Assembly (NCBI GenBank): GCA_000727475.1
Contig: KL647299.1
Coordinates: 974,095 to 1,038,094, forward strand
DNA length: 64,000 nt
Origin: Sarcocystis neurona
Lineage: Eukaryota; Apicomplexa; Conoidasida; Eucoccidiorida; Sarcocystidae
Direction of reading: 5' to 3'
Shown one piece after another: positions 12,724 to 24,366 of the stretch. The position numbers were made by a program, and so were the translations under genes. Below the pieces are notes generated by a model. It ran no database searches and had not been told where the DNA came from. It worked only from the letters and a program-made list of their open reading frames with translations. Each line of letters starts with the position of its first letter. The first letter of the stretch is position 1.

Positions 12724-14466
12724 TGGAAGTACCATCTTCATGATTGCTGACACATTCAGGTAGCGTTCATCGATGTTCACAAAATTGGAGTAGAGATGTA
12801 GATATTCTCCACTTCACAGAAGAACTGCCGAAAGCTTATTATTGACTTCATCTGCTTTGACGATGTTTCACCATGACCTGCCACCGATCCGGATTCTCGC
12901 TGCGGACGAATCAGTCGGCTCTTGCACTCACGCGGGCGACGGGCGCAGATACAGCAACACCTAGTAGCCTCACCGGCAGCCGTTCGATCGAGGTGCCGAC
13001 CACGGGGCTGCGGCTACTGTAGAATATCGCCAACGTCGCGCAGTAGCAACGACGGGTGTTCTGCCTTTCATCTCCACTACATGAACAGTTACGGCTTCTC
13101 ACGGTGCACCGCGCAGATTTCGGCGATCCTGCTTTTTCAGCGTGTGCAGATTCCGACGATCGTGCGTAGCTAGTACGTGCTGGTGATGTTTGTGCTACCT
13201 CCTCGTGCTGCCGGCGCGTCTGCTGGTGTTGTCCGTATCCGCGGTTGGCAGTTGTGCTGCAGCTGCAGCCGTTTCTGCGCTCCCTCCTCATGTTGTCGGC
13301 GCGTCTGTTGGTGCTGTCCGTACCAGCGGGTGGCTGTTGTGCTGCAGCTGCAGCAGTTTCTGCGCTTGCTGTCGGCGCTATTGCGGAGACGCTGAAAGCG
13401 TTCGTTGTATCTATTTGTATGAAGTGCACTACGCGCGATGTTCAAAATGAAGTAACAACTACACAAATTGCTGTCGTTGGGATGCAGAACACACAGTGCG
13501 GATACTGCTCGATGTGAATTGCTCGGCGCCACTGGTAATAGCGCTCGATGGTACATCGGCTGTCACTCATCGCCGGGTGCTCGGAACGCTGCAGATGATG
13601 AGCAACCACGTACGACCCCACAACTTAAAGGATTAGTCGGCGCCACGTGCAGCAGCCGCCGCTGCGGAAGTTTCCTGCCGCAAGATACCTAACTGGCCGA
13701 AAGTCTGATCGCCTGAATTCTGCCCTAATGAGGCGCCCCCTCCTCAACGAAAAAAAAACAAACTGGTAGCCCTCTCCACGTTCAGCACTACACAGCTGCA
13801 ACGGATACACAGGGTCTACCGGAAACTGCGGACGTCCTGATGCAACTTAATCTCCGGAAGAAGCATGATACGTGGTGGTTACACGTGTTTGCGACAACAG
13901 CTGCAGGGCAGCGACGTAAGGTCCCATTACCAATTATAAAGTAGAATGGTGTCATCTTGCCACCACGCAGTCAGCGAGTCTTCCTGCGAGGATGCCGGAC
14001 TACTGAAAATTCACTAGAGCTGCTTTCCAGGAAGTATGTGGGCTACCGCGGGCGACGTGATGCCCGGTAAGCATGGTGGATAGCGTCTTCAGCCGCTTCT
14101 AAGATCGGACGTGGCACCCTTAACTGCGGGCAGGGGGCGACTCCGAACTTCTGCTGTCAGCTCTTCCTGCAGAAACAACCACTCCGCTTTCGCGGGCCAG
14201 ATTCGATACCCAGAAGCAACGTGTCCGCCGCCCGATGTGGAGCCTCTACGCAGAAGCGCTCTGTTGCAGGCGTCTGAGGGTTTTCTGTGGCGTCCAAGCG
14301 GAATCGTGGTTCTTACACAATGCCTTTCAATGGTCTAATCTAGATTCTCCATCCTTGGGTGACGACTACTCAACCACAAAGACCGTACCACCGTGACCTC
14401 TTTCTCGAGTGCTCTGAACGTGTTCTTGCTAGTCCTGCACCTGCTCGTGACTATCTGTGGCGCAGA
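12724..14466. other. Gene-free stretch with an 85-bp tandem duplication
   Basis: No supported gene. The main structure is a tandem duplication near 13199-13370. A candidate leader or 5' exon of the next gene could lie here but was not found. Confidence 0.4.
13199..13370. repeat. Tandem duplication, period 85 bp
   Basis: Two imperfect copies share CGGCGCGTCTG (at 13212 and 13297) and GTTGTGCTGCAGCTGCAG (at 13251 and 13336). The 85-bp spacing is not a multiple of three, so the open frames crossing it on both strands are probably not real proteins. Confidence 0.75.
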
Positions 14467-16314
14467 ATGTCTCCTCACGGTACAATGGCACCGTCTGCGG
14501 CACGAGAGGTGTCTACCTGTGTCCGCCATAGTAAACTGCTCCTGCGGTTCCCGCAGGTGCAGTTTCCGTTGATGCGCGTACTGCTAATCGTGCAGTGGAT
14601 GCACCGCATCTTCTGTTTATTACAACACGCTCGTCCCCATCCGCCCGGTATCATCTATTGCTCCTCTTCACAGGGTTCCAAATATGGTGGCAGCTTTGGT
14701 CGTGACTGCGGGACTTCAGCCATCGTTTGGGCGGCAACTGCCTTGCCGAGCGCCGCCTCGTTCTCTTCCCTTCCTACCAAGCCGTCTCATGCTTATTCTG
14801 TGTTCGCACTGCCCGTGGGCCACGCAGAACTATCTCCTCCTCCAACAGCGACACCGGCATCAGCAACGCAGGAAGACGCCCCCGCTGCGTCAACAGGCAA
14901 GACAGCACGTAGTGGCAAACTTCCAGTGCTCCGGTTTACGCTGCGCCACTCGGGGGAGAGCACGTTGGAAAAAAACGTAGAGTCTCACCAGTTGTTGTTA
15001 CGGAAGCGGTTGCAGATGACGGGAACTTTCATCGAGGAAGCACGAGCACTGACGGCAGCAAGAGCCAGACAACCTCCAATAGGTGACAACCTGCCCACTG
15101 CAAGTACCAGACGAACAACAGGACTTGTTCCACCTGAAGTGTCTGATGGGCCGCACCCGAATTCTGCCCTCATTGAAGCGTCACTGGAAACACCGCCCTA
15201 CGGTGCGTCTTCGCATCTGCGCTCCCTCAGTCGAGGACTGCTGCAGAGTGAGCGATCCAAACCTGTTCCTCGCGAGGCCACAAACAAAGGCTGTCGTGGC
15301 AAGCAGTCCGGCCTGTCCGCGCCCGACTGTCAGAGGGCTACCACTATGTGCAGTGACAAAACTGAAGAGCAGCGGTACCAATTTTGCGGAAATGAGGAAG
15401 ACGATGGTGTGAAACCATCCGCGACTAAATTACTTCCGTCAGTCGGGGATGCTAAGACCGGGACTACTGCTCTATGGCGAACGAAGGGTGAAGAAGCAGC
15501 AGCGACTTTGCAATATAGACGCCAGAAGGCGGTGGGCGCCGGCGTAGCTCGAAACGTATCTTCTTCTGCTATCCTGGGTGAAGAGGGTCCTGCCAGCGAT
15601 GACAGCGGAGTGGAGCGGGTTCCGCTGGGGGCTGCAGCTCCGCTGGTTGCCCGTCGCTTACAATCGAGCGATGTGAACGTGGCACAGAGCAGTGGTCAAT
15701 CGACACAGGTGCCGGACGCCGAGACCACCGTATACCGGGGAAAGGGGACGAGAAAGCAGCACGGAAAGGGGATTGCTCAGTACGGAGACGCCCAGCATTC
15801 CACGGAAGGGCAAACAAAATCAGGAGGTTGGAGTTCTGATGCGCATATCAGCGATGATGGAGTTGGAATAGGTTTGCGAGTTCACCGCAGGCGCGGGCCC
15901 GGCGTGAAGGCAACGGAATATGACTTGTGGCGATACCCCATCTTGTCCTCTATGTGGAAGAGCGCGCACGTAGTTGCCATGGCGGCTGCACTTATCCCAC
16001 TGTTCGTTGCTGTGCTGCAGGTGCAGAAGAGGCAACAAAAAATGGAGGAGGAGCAACGAGAGATGGTTGTGGAACAGGAGGACGCAGAGAGATGGCAAGA
16101 AAGCGCGCGTGCAAAGAAGGCGTTGGCGACTCGAATCTTTGCTCCCCTCTATGTGCTTGCAACAAGTAAAGCGACTAGTGACGCACACGTGGCTGCATCA
16201 GCGTCTTTGACACACCTGTCGACTGACGTGTCACAGGCCAATGTTAAGCGCATGTGTATAGTTGTTGGCGTTGGGGAATTCCGCGGGTGGAGTAGTCGCA
16301 CTACTCGTCGATAG
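14467..16314 (+). CDS. Hypothetical protein with one hydrophobic segment and coiled coil
   Basis: Long uninterrupted frame; taking the ATG at 14467 gives 615 residues, and the frame is open back to 14344. A better ATG context lies at 14485 (ACAATGGCA). The middle is low-complexity, rich in Ser, Thr, Gly, Ala and Lys. Near residues 500-518 is a hydrophobic segment (AMAAALIPLFVAVL) that could span a membrane, followed at about 520-560 by a highly charged Gln/Glu/Arg helix typical of a coiled coil. I recognise no family. The stop codon lies inside the 16303-16360 hairpin. The downstream gene has a similar plan, so the two may be related. An upstream exon cannot be excluded. Confidence 0.55.
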   Translation: MSPHGTMAPSAAREVSTCVRHSKLLLRFPQVQFPLMRVLLIVQWMHRIFCLLQHARPHPPGIIYCSSSQGSKYGGSFGRDCGTSAIVWAATALPSAASFSSLPTKPSHAYSVFALPVGHAELSPPPTATPASATQEDAPAASTGKTARSGKLPVLRFTLRHSGESTLEKNVESHQLLLRKRLQMTGTFIEEARALTAARARQPPIGDNLPTASTRRTTGLVPPEVSDGPHPNSALIEASLETPPYGASSHLRSLSRGLLQSERSKPVPREATNKGCRGKQSGLSAPDCQRATTMCSDKTEEQRYQFCGNEEDDGVKPSATKLLPSVGDAKTGTTALWRTKGEEAAATLQYRRQKAVGAGVARNVSSSAILGEEGPASDDSGVERVPLGAAAPLVARRLQSSDVNVAQSSGQSTQVPDAETTVYRGKGTRKQHGKGIAQYGDAQHSTEGQTKSGGWSSDAHISDDGVGIGLRVHRRRGPGVKATEYDLWRYPILSSMWKSAHVVAMAAALIPLFVAVLQVQKRQQKMEEEQREMVVEQEDAERWQESARAKKALATRIFAPLYVLATSKATSDAHVAASASLTHLSTDVSQANVKRMCIVVGVGEFRGWSSRTTRR

Positions 16315-16360
16315 CCTGTATTGAAAACTTCAAAGTTTTCAGAACAGGCTATCGACGAGT
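16303..16360. other. Long hairpin (inverted repeat) over a stop codon
   Basis: Outer arms of 17 bases (16303-16319 and 16344-16360) are perfectly complementary. After one mismatched dinucleotide on each side, inner arms of 9 bases (16322-16330 and 16333-16341) pair around a CA centre. That gives 26 paired positions in 58 bases. It covers the TAG at 16312-16314 and could be a transcript 3'-end structure or a foldback-element remnant. Confidence 0.9.
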
Positions 16361-16496
16361 GAGAGTTGCATGCCGCGTAGTCATTGCGGTATTGATTACA
16401 CTTTGTGGATCTACGTGTTTTGAAGCACTGCCTTGAGAATTAAACTGACAGTGTCGTCGCCATGTTGTCTAGGGGGACTGCGACAGTTTATACGGG

Positions 16497-16536
16497 GAAA
16501 TGTCGCGTGGCGAGTCCACGCGCCACGCGACATTTC
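16497..16536. other. Second perfect hairpin
   Basis: Perfect 16-base arms (16497-16512 and 16521-16536) flank an 8-base loop in the 466-base gap between the two coiled-coil genes. The arm sequence is unrelated to the hairpin at 16303-16360. Confidence 0.9.
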
Positions 16537-16780
16537 TGACACTCGTGTGCAGCTCGAAGGGGTTGTTGACAGCATTTGTTTTCTTCTCATCGCCAGTTGT
16601 TTAGATGAGCACTATTCTGGGGTTTGTAAGTGGCACGTTCTTAGTTCCTGCAGGAGTTGTCCCAGTGCCCGCTCTCGTTATGTGCCCACTGTTTTTCGTC
16701 ATACCCATTGACGTTCCTTCGGGGTGCGACCAAAATGCACACAGACACTTTGCTGTACACTCGTGTCCAATGCTGTGACT

Positions 16781-17770
16781 ATGATTTGGACAGGCCCGGC
16801 GAGACTCGTCACCAGTGTGGCCACACCGTTGAGAGGTGTTTCGGTACGCTCCGCCGAAGTTAGGGCGAGCTTTACTTCTCTGCTGACGCGGATGTTGGAA
16901 GCTCTAAATATGACACTCCAAATCCTGATGACCGCCCTACTCGTGCTGTATCGCAGTACTCAAATGACAGCGCTCGACTGGCATCAGGCAGAGAGACAGG
17001 ACGCTGGCAGCGGCAACAGGGGCAAAGGCACTGCTGCCAACGCTCAATCCAGTACAGAACAACGCCAAAGAAGTCACATAGGCAACGGTGGCCGTCTGCG
17101 AGCGAGAAGCCTTTTGCAGGGAGGCGGAGGACACGCCGGCAGAGGTGCAGCCAACGTACCAATGTCACCGCCAACAACTCAACCAGGGACGCCCGGCACA
17201 CCTCGGGCTGCAACACGACACGCTCCAGACAGACCAGTGGCACCGGTGGTAATCCCGCTCCTCTCACCAAATTCTGCGAGTACGTACGCTGTGCCTAGCA
17301 CGAGTGCGAGCACAAACAACTCTGCGGGAGACACGATGCAAAGTCCAGGCCCACAGAGTCCGGCAAGTTTTACGAGCAAAGTGTGGTCTTGGGTGCGGTC
17401 CCCCTTCTCTAGCTCCTCGAGTCCTTCAACGTTAACTGTTGAAGGCGCGTCGTCTCTCGTCTCGTTTGGGGCCCCCAATGTACCGCACGCTACAGTGTTC
17501 ACACCTGAACGGGACGTATTCGGCCTTGTCCTTCCCACACCTCTTGAACAGCGGGAGGCGATCGACCTGCTGCATCAGGAGGAGGAGGCAGAGAAGAAAA
17601 GGAAAGAAGAGGAGGTAGAACGCGAGGAGGCGAGGCGCCAGGCTCTAGTTCTGCTGGAGAAGGAGAAACTCGAACAGGAGGAGAGACGAAGAGAAGAGGA
17701 AGCACAGAAACAAAAGGCCGACACTGACCGTGACAAATCCTTCAATGTCCTCAGTTTGGGCAGAGATTGA
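16781..17770 (+). CDS. Hypothetical protein with N-terminal hydrophobic segment and C-terminal coiled coil
   Basis: 329 residues from the ATG at 16781; the frame is also open upstream without another ATG. A hydrophobic stretch at about residues 38-57 (MLEALNMTLQILMTALLVLY) could be a signal anchor. Next is a long Ser/Pro/Thr/Gly-rich linker, then at about residues 262-315 a dense Glu/Lys/Arg helix that should form a coiled coil, ending NVLSLGRD. No family recognised. Organisation resembles the upstream neighbour (one hydrophobic segment plus a charged helix), though the segments lie at different ends. The start is uncertain because a 5' exon may exist. Confidence 0.5.
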   Translation: MIWTGPARLVTSVATPLRGVSVRSAEVRASFTSLLTRMLEALNMTLQILMTALLVLYRSTQMTALDWHQAERQDAGSGNRGKGTAANAQSSTEQRQRSHIGNGGRLRARSLLQGGGGHAGRGAANVPMSPPTTQPGTPGTPRAATRHAPDRPVAPVVIPLLSPNSASTYAVPSTSASTNNSAGDTMQSPGPQSPASFTSKVWSWVRSPFSSSSSPSTLTVEGASSLVSFGAPNVPHATVFTPERDVFGLVLPTPLEQREAIDLLHQEEEAEKKRKEEEVEREEARRQALVLLEKEKLEQEERRREEEAQKQKADTDRDKSFNVLSLGRD

Positions 17771-18209
17771 GGCTGCGTAAACAACAAAGCGATGAAATCA
17801 GGTGTGGAGTGACGCACAGTGTGTGTGTTTTGGCAACAATAAGGGTGAATCTGAAGTAAACAGAAGCGTTTACATAAACCAGTGGATTCCAAATGGTGTG
17901 TGGGTAGCTGGCGTCGCTGACCTCTGCTCGTATATACACGATAGAAGGATCTCGTTCGGAGACTCCGTACACGGTGTCCGGTAAATTGACAGGACTACAT
18001 TTTGTCTCAGGTGTTACCCAACGCTATGCAAGAAAAATCCAGAATAATTCCCAAGAAGTGTTGGTGCGCAGTTGCCGAAGACTGAAGTCTGTTGGGAAAT
18101 ATGTGAAACCGAAGTCTTGTGCATTCCCACACCACCGGAGCAAACAAGAGATTTTCTTTATCTACCAGAATGCAGAAGAAGAACAACCCAAGTAAATTAC
18201 GAACAAAGC

Positions 18210-18257
18210 TGTGTGTGTGTGTGCGTGTGTGTGTGTGTGCGTGTGTGTGTGTGTGTA
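18210..18257. repeat. (TG)n microsatellite
   Basis: TG dinucleotides interrupted by occasional C or A. Confidence 0.9.
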
Positions 18258-19123
18258 TGCGGCTGGCTGCCACAACAGCCGGCCCTCGTAATCTGTTTTT
18301 CTACATGAGTGCCTTCCGACTTGCATGCCGAAGTAAGGGTGAAGAATGCAGTTGCATGTACTTCCACAACAGAACTGATGTGGTCCCGAAAAGCCATAAT
18401 TGATAGGCAGGATTTTGTGCCGTGCCGTCACGTTGAGAGCATCGTAAGAGTATAGGTAATCGCGTCGAGGCGCCCCAGGAGAAGTATCACTGCCAGTCCG
18501 CAGCTCTACGCGCTGCGTCTGTTCGAGTTTTTGGATACATAGACGGCCAGCTGCAGTTATCTCTTCTAGTTTTAGTACGTGGTATGAACTACGTACTTTT
18601 GTGCGTGAGGCTTACTGTTGACGCTCTGACAGCACAAGGTTGTTCTTGTGCGCGCGTAGGGGGTACGCCATGAGCAGAAGTGCTTGCTGCGCCGCTTGTC
18701 TAACAGCGAACGTTGTGGCCGGATGCGCAACACACGATGCGGCAAGAATAAATATATTATGTAGAAATATCTGCTCCGTGCTGATTAAGTGCAACTCGTC
18801 TAGATTGCTAGGGGGGAGGACAATTGACAGCAACGCCGAATGTGACGGTCTATGGCTAAGAGTAGCAAAACTGGGGAGTTACGTTGAGAAGTTGTGTTTC
18901 CACCAAAACACGAGGCAGCCTTTAACAGCATGTCAGTGAAGGCGCGCGGACGGTTGTAAAGAGGTCATCTTAGAATTTACCAAGAAAGTGGGAGCGTGTC
19001 CAATACACACCAGCGTGCACAGCGGTGCTAGCACACAACGAGGTCGGTAGATGGTGCGCAGTACTAGAGCTAACCAGCTATACGGCCCGACAGTAGCACC
19101 CGCTGAATGTTTGTCAGAAAAGC

Positions 19124-19191
19124 AAGTACGCGTCACAACTTTACAATGACGTCGAAAGGAAGTACGCGTCACACCTTTACGACGACGTCGG
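19124..19191. repeat. 36-bp tandem pair
   Basis: Two imperfect copies begin AAGTACGCGTCACA at 19124 and 19160. Confidence 0.7.
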
Positions 19192-20315
19192 AAGCGTCAA
19201 ACCAGCGTACAGGAACAGGCATACACAGACATGCATAACGCACAGGGAGGTCCTCCCTAAGAGGACCAAGCACTGCAAGCACCTCCACAGCAGTAGGAGA
19301 CCCGCGTCAACTGCGCCTTCTTCCAAAAAAACAGCACGACTTTCTGCCCGCTCGTCGAGAGCAGAAGGCCTGACATAAGCACGCTCGTAGGCAGCATACC
19401 TCTCGCTATGGATGGGAACAGGTGCATCTGGAGGTAGCAGCATGTCTTCCTGTATACCTTGGTAGTGCACAACCCCCCATCCTCTGGGTGGAGCAAGCAG
19501 TGGGTTCTATTCTACATGTTCCCCCGTTCTCGTTCACCTCGTCGTACGGGTGATGACTTCCGCGTAACAGTCTTCAACCCCTCCTCCCTGCGTAACACAC
19601 ACACTGATCCCGTCAAGCGCCGCACGGTGGCCAAATTTGAAAGCTCAAACGCATGTGAAAGCCTGCTTGTTAAGTGGTTGACTGTGATTCACATTCTGCG
19701 CCGAAGGTTGAGAGAATACTGTTGCCACCGCACTTTTCAGAGTAGATGACGGTGCGCGGTGGACACGAGCACGAACGTGCGTATGTTTCACGCGTACACT
19801 GATGGAGATCTTCCTGGCGAACAGGGAGGCAGCGCGTTTTTTTGTCTCCCCCTGTGTCTCTCTACAGGAGCTTTAAGATACTTACGTTTCACGTTAGCAT
19901 GTCATACTGGTTAGTGACACTTGTGCCGAACAAATCTAAACAAAATCATGGAAGTATCTGTGAAGAGGGCAGTCACGTCTGCACAAAACTCTCCGCCCAG
20001 AAGAATCTTCAAAAATGCTGCACTACACCTCGCACCACCATTCGTGACGCGCTCCCAAGTTGGCGTACGATACCTTTCATATTTTGAGCGCATCCACAGA
20101 CGCTGTCGCCCCCTCAGGCCTGCAGCAGGAGCAGTCCGTGAACTGTGTTATAAAGAAGATTAAAGTAGTTGTGGAATAGTTGCTACTACCGAGGAACAAG
20201 TGTCATATTGGCTGCAACACGTCCCTCTGGGACGACTGTAGTGGCACATGGTGTATGATTGCACCCTTGAAAAAAAATAGCATTTGAGTCAACCGCATGT
20301 TCGTCTCGTAAGCAA

Positions 20316-20528
20316 ATGGATTATAAACACCGCGAACAGCAGCTACGCCTGCGAGCAGCAGGCAGCGCATGGCATGAAATGATCGCTACACACAGTTGCG
20401 TGCAATTGTCCGAATATGGGGGTGCGACGGCCTTGCGTGTCAAACTCGTGGGAGATTCAAAAGCAAGCTTGAAGTCATCCTACAGTGATCTGCTCTCTGC
20501 AATCACTCGAAGAGAAAAGAGAGAATAA
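20316..20528 (+). CDS. Doubtful small ORF, unknown function
   Basis: 70 residues, starting at an ATG in favourable context (GCAAATGGA). Hydrophilic, with a basic C-terminus. No homology recognised and no splice or neighbour evidence supports it; a chance frame is quite possible. Confidence 0.2.
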   Translation: MDYKHREQQLRLRAAGSAWHEMIATHSCVQLSEYGGATALRVKLVGDSKASLKSSYSDLLSAITRREKRE

Positions 20529-22110
20529 ACTAAGACTCCTCCGCGTCCGGTTGGCACTCAACAAGCCGTGTGCAACTTCTGTTCTCACCCGTCCAATCTA
20601 CTGCACTAACGTACGTACTTGACAGGTTTCTCCTATCGAAAAGTCTTTGTCGCAGCTTTTAAAAATATTACGTGGCTCAGAGTAGTTTTTTCTATATAGA
20701 GGAGAATTTGGGCACTTCAAGTGAATCCCCCTCAACGCCAGAACTTCAGAAAGCTCTCCGTCCGCCCGATGTCTACCCGTCGATGTCACACCGTAATGCT
20801 GCCTTGAAACATTCTGTCTTCAGCTCGTTCTTTGACGGTGCTCGCAATGGGTGCTAAAGAGCACGTGGAACACTTGATAGTGTACCCGTGGAGTCACACA
20901 CTGAAGCAGTACTGGTATCGCTCCGCTGAACACTTGACTTTCCTTGAAGGTCTGTGCTGAGAAATCCCATCGGCATCATCTGCTCCACCTCTGTCCTTCT
21001 CGCGCGTCTCCCTCCCGGCGCCTTTCTATCGTCCTGAGCATCGTTCTCCATGTATCTAACCCTTCTGTTACTAGCTGCCTCACTTCCACCCTGCCTCCTC
21101 TCCATGTCACTCACTTCTTCTAATACTTCTTTGCTCCGTAAACCTCTCTCCTTACTCCCCCTCCTGTCTTTCTTCCGCTCCGCTCTTCGGCGGCAATGCA
21201 CAGTGGCAGCTCCGGAAGACACATCCTTCCTACTGACTAAACTAAAGGCTGTCATACGAGCGTTGCCTCCCTTAAAACCTTGCGGAGCAATCCCAGAAAA
21301 CATTTCACTGTTGTTATGGTATCACGTTCCACCCGCGTCAAAACCCGTTCACCAAAACGCACTGACAAAACCAGATGCGGATCCGTGTCTTTCGTCCGCT
21401 GTCCTCTGAAGACGGCGGTAGTTTCACAGAAACGTGACATACCAAAAAAGAAACCGTGGCAAATCTGCAGCTACCTTGTTGCATGCCTAGCAAAGAGCAC
21501 AGCAGAGTCACTGCAGACTCGTAGCTCTCACAATCCCCGCTGCAGCAAAGGAGTCTCTTCGCAGCTGGATGCACGAAAACCGGGATAAACAACCGTTCTT
21601 TTCGTACGCCGCACAGCGAGGAATCCTCCCACGGTTACCCAGCAACAACAGCGAGCGCATGTGTAAGGAGACGCAGCTAAATCCATCGCCTTTCTGCCGT
21701 TAGTTTGCCGTCGCTCATAAGTGTATCTGTTTCCGTGCTCTTGTAGCACATTGCTTGCTTCTGCCGCTGCAGAAGCCTACCACGCTGTTCTAATAGTTCG
21801 GAAAGCCGCCAGCCGCTTCTCTCCTGTGACTGCGGTGACGCACAGCCCCCCTGTCCTGCAGCTGCAGCAGTCAACCAGTCGCATGTCTCATTCTTATGCA
21901 GCAACGTATTAAGCCGCGTTTCGTCTCGCGCCACCGCGCTTGTAGATCGTACAGCAGGTGCGCCGCTGTAATGACACTGCAGCAAAGAGTACCCAGTGAC
22001 GCGCTGTGTGGCACTGCGTTGATTACATAGTGCTGTAATCACAAAGTGCGGACCAGTGGATATCTTCTGCTGCGCTGCAGAATGTTCCACAAAACATCTT
22101 TCTCGTTTGT

Positions 22111-24366
22111 TCACCGTGGCTCCTCGGTCGGGAAACAGCCGTCTGCAGCTGGCAGAAGGGGACAGCCGGACGAATCGCATGGGGATGCCAGAGTTCCAGC
22201 TGAAGCAGCGTGAGCGAAACCGGCCGGTAATGGTGCTTCAGATGGTACACTGGTTGTTCCTGACGTGCCGTGTAACATAGGCGCTGCAGCGTCACAAAGC
22301 CCACCGTCACCGCCTTCAGGAAAAACATCGACGCCGCGTGTTACTCGCCGGGCCGTCGACGCTGCTGCTCTCACGCCCACCAAATCTCGATGTACTCGAA
22401 ATAAATCCTGCAGAGCAGCTGCCACGCTTCCTTGCGCCTGCCGATTTGAAAAGCAGTTCGTCGCCAGATCTCTCTCTGCGTGTTGCCGTCGCCGTAGTAG
22501 TAGTAGTAGCGGTTGGGGCCGGTGCTGGAGTTCGCTGCTGCTATGATACGACTGCGCCGAACGGCTGCATAACTGTAGCGCACGCGCAGTCGAACTCCAA
22601 ATCGCAGCCAGCTCACGTCCCGCAAGTGTATTTGTTCGCTGCCCCCCCGAAACATTTTCCTGTTGTTGGAGCTGCTCCTCCCCGGGGCGCCTCGGCCCCG
22701 CTCTTGCTGCTCTGCGACAACTGAGTTGCTGCTGCAGCTTCCGCTGAAGCTGGGGATCTTGCAGCTGCAGCACCAGCCGCCGTTGTTTCTCCCGCACTGT
22801 GTCGCAGTGAGTCGTCACTGCCTTCCACCACAGGTATCTGCAACGCCACTGCATGCCTACGGTCTCTTCTTTCACATGACCTTCTCGCTCCACGAGTCCT
22901 ACAGCTGAGTGCGCTTTCCCTCCTGTTGCTGCTCCAGCGACTGTTTCGCCATGTGCCGTTACTTCTGGTACACCAACAAAATGATCTCTACCATCACGAA
23001 CTGGTGAGCGTCCAAAAACTGCTTCAGCACCCTTCCCTGCTGCGTCGTGTCGCGCTGCTGTGCACGTATGGACGACGGCCTCACCGGGTTCCACGCCTTG
23101 AGATGTTTTGCCTCGAACAGCCGCTGCTAGTGCTGCTAATGAGCAATACGAAGAAATCTCACTCCGACCGCTGCCCAAGTACCTGCAATTTACCGGCGTC
23201 TCTCTGACCAGCTGCCGGCCGTTTGCAGCCTTTGGAGCGCGACCATGACTACGGCTGCCGCCAGACGTCCGCGTGCCGCTGCTGCCACTGCCGCTGGTGA
23301 TGCTGCTATTTACCCCACTTCGACCAGTGCTGTTCCCGCCTGAAGTCGCACCATAAGTGTTGCCGCCGCCGTCGTCGGCACTCCTACTGTCGCTCCTGCT
23401 GCTGCTGTCGCTGCTACTGTTGCTGCTGTTGTCGCTGCTGTTAACGCCGTCGCTGCTGCCGTCGCTGCTGCCGCCACTGCTGCTGGTCGTGGTGCCACTG
23501 CTGCCGCCGCCACTGCTGTTGCTGCCCGTTTTGCCCCCGCTGCCGCTGTTGTCGAAGTTGTCGCTGTCGCCCTTGTTGCTCTTGCCGCTGCCGTTGTTGT
23601 CGCTGTAGCTGCTGTTGCTGTCTTTGGCGCGGCTCTCACCTCTGTGCACATGTACACTGCCCCTGTCGGCATGCGCGCCTGCTGTGGCAGCAGCACCAGC
23701 CGTCTCCATCGATGTGCGGCGCACGGGGCTGTTTTGGCAGGAATTACCATCAGACAATGTTTCTAAAGACGACCATTTATTTGGATCCTTGGGCAAGGCA
23801 CGTCTTTCAACACGCTCGTGCAGTTGCTGCTGTTGCTGCGTGGGGAAGCAGCCGGGGCGTCGCTGCGTATCAGCCACGGGTGAGAGACGGGGAGCGGCAC
23901 CAGCTGCTGCACCAGCAGGTGTCGCGACACCTGTTTCACGTTGAAAAGTGGAGAGCGAATCTTCTTCACAAAGTTGTCCTGCGTTGCTGTTCTGTGTTGC
24001 TCGCTCCTCTTCTCCCTGCTGCGCCGGCGTCTCGTGCTGCAGCTGCTGCGCTTGTTGGAGGTGCTGCTGCAGCTGCAAGTGCCGCTGCTGTTGCTTCTGT
24101 AGCACCCGCAGCTCCTGCTCCACCTGACTCAACACTGCGCGGAGTGCCTGGAACAACTCTGCGAGTTTCTCCTTCTCTGTGCAATCCACCAGCAACGACA
24201 CAACCACACAGCGGCAAGGTTTCGACCAGTGCGCCAGTTCTTCGCCTTCCCACAGCGTTAAAACGTGGTAAACAAATTTACCAAGGACGACACCCTGAGC
24301 AATGCTTCTTTATCGGTACCACAAAGCGCACTTCGCAGCCGCTCCTCAGTTTCAGACAGCCCCCTC
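22111..24366 (-). CDS. Last exon of the THO2-like gene, with low-complexity tail
   Basis: The exon follows an acceptor GTCGCAG at 24367-24373. It first reads a frame containing LSETEERLRSALCGTDKEAL, which runs to a TAA at 24258-24260. A second frame, one base back, is open from about 24304 to the stop at 22111-22113. This second frame gives HVLTLWEGEELAHW and the helix CTEKEKLAELFQALRAVL, which fit the THO2 C-terminal fold. After it come Gln-rich and then long Ser/Gly/Asn/Asp-rich tracts, as expected for translated repeats in this genus. Joining the halves needs a -1 shift between about 24306 and 24260. Alternatives are a base error in this sequence or an unrecognised splice. Confidence 0.5.

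Larger units (their letters stand above)
17771..22110. other. Gene-poor stretch
   Basis: No confident gene. It contains a (TG)n microsatellite, a 36-bp tandem pair at 19124-19191, and small ATG-started frames of doubtful value: a Cys-rich 90-residue frame from 18670 and a 70-residue frame at 20316-20528. Open frames on both strands at 20.85-21.6 kb show no recognisable motif. Confidence 0.4.

Noticed and set aside
13177..13429. Open frames on both strands over the 85-bp repeat
   Set aside because: The repeat period is not a multiple of three and no frame is conserved between copies.
23357..23608. + strand polyLeu frame of 83 residues
   Set aside because: It is the antisense reading of the Ser/Asn/Gly-rich coding tract of the - strand gene; leucine runs from CTG repeats are typical shadow frames.
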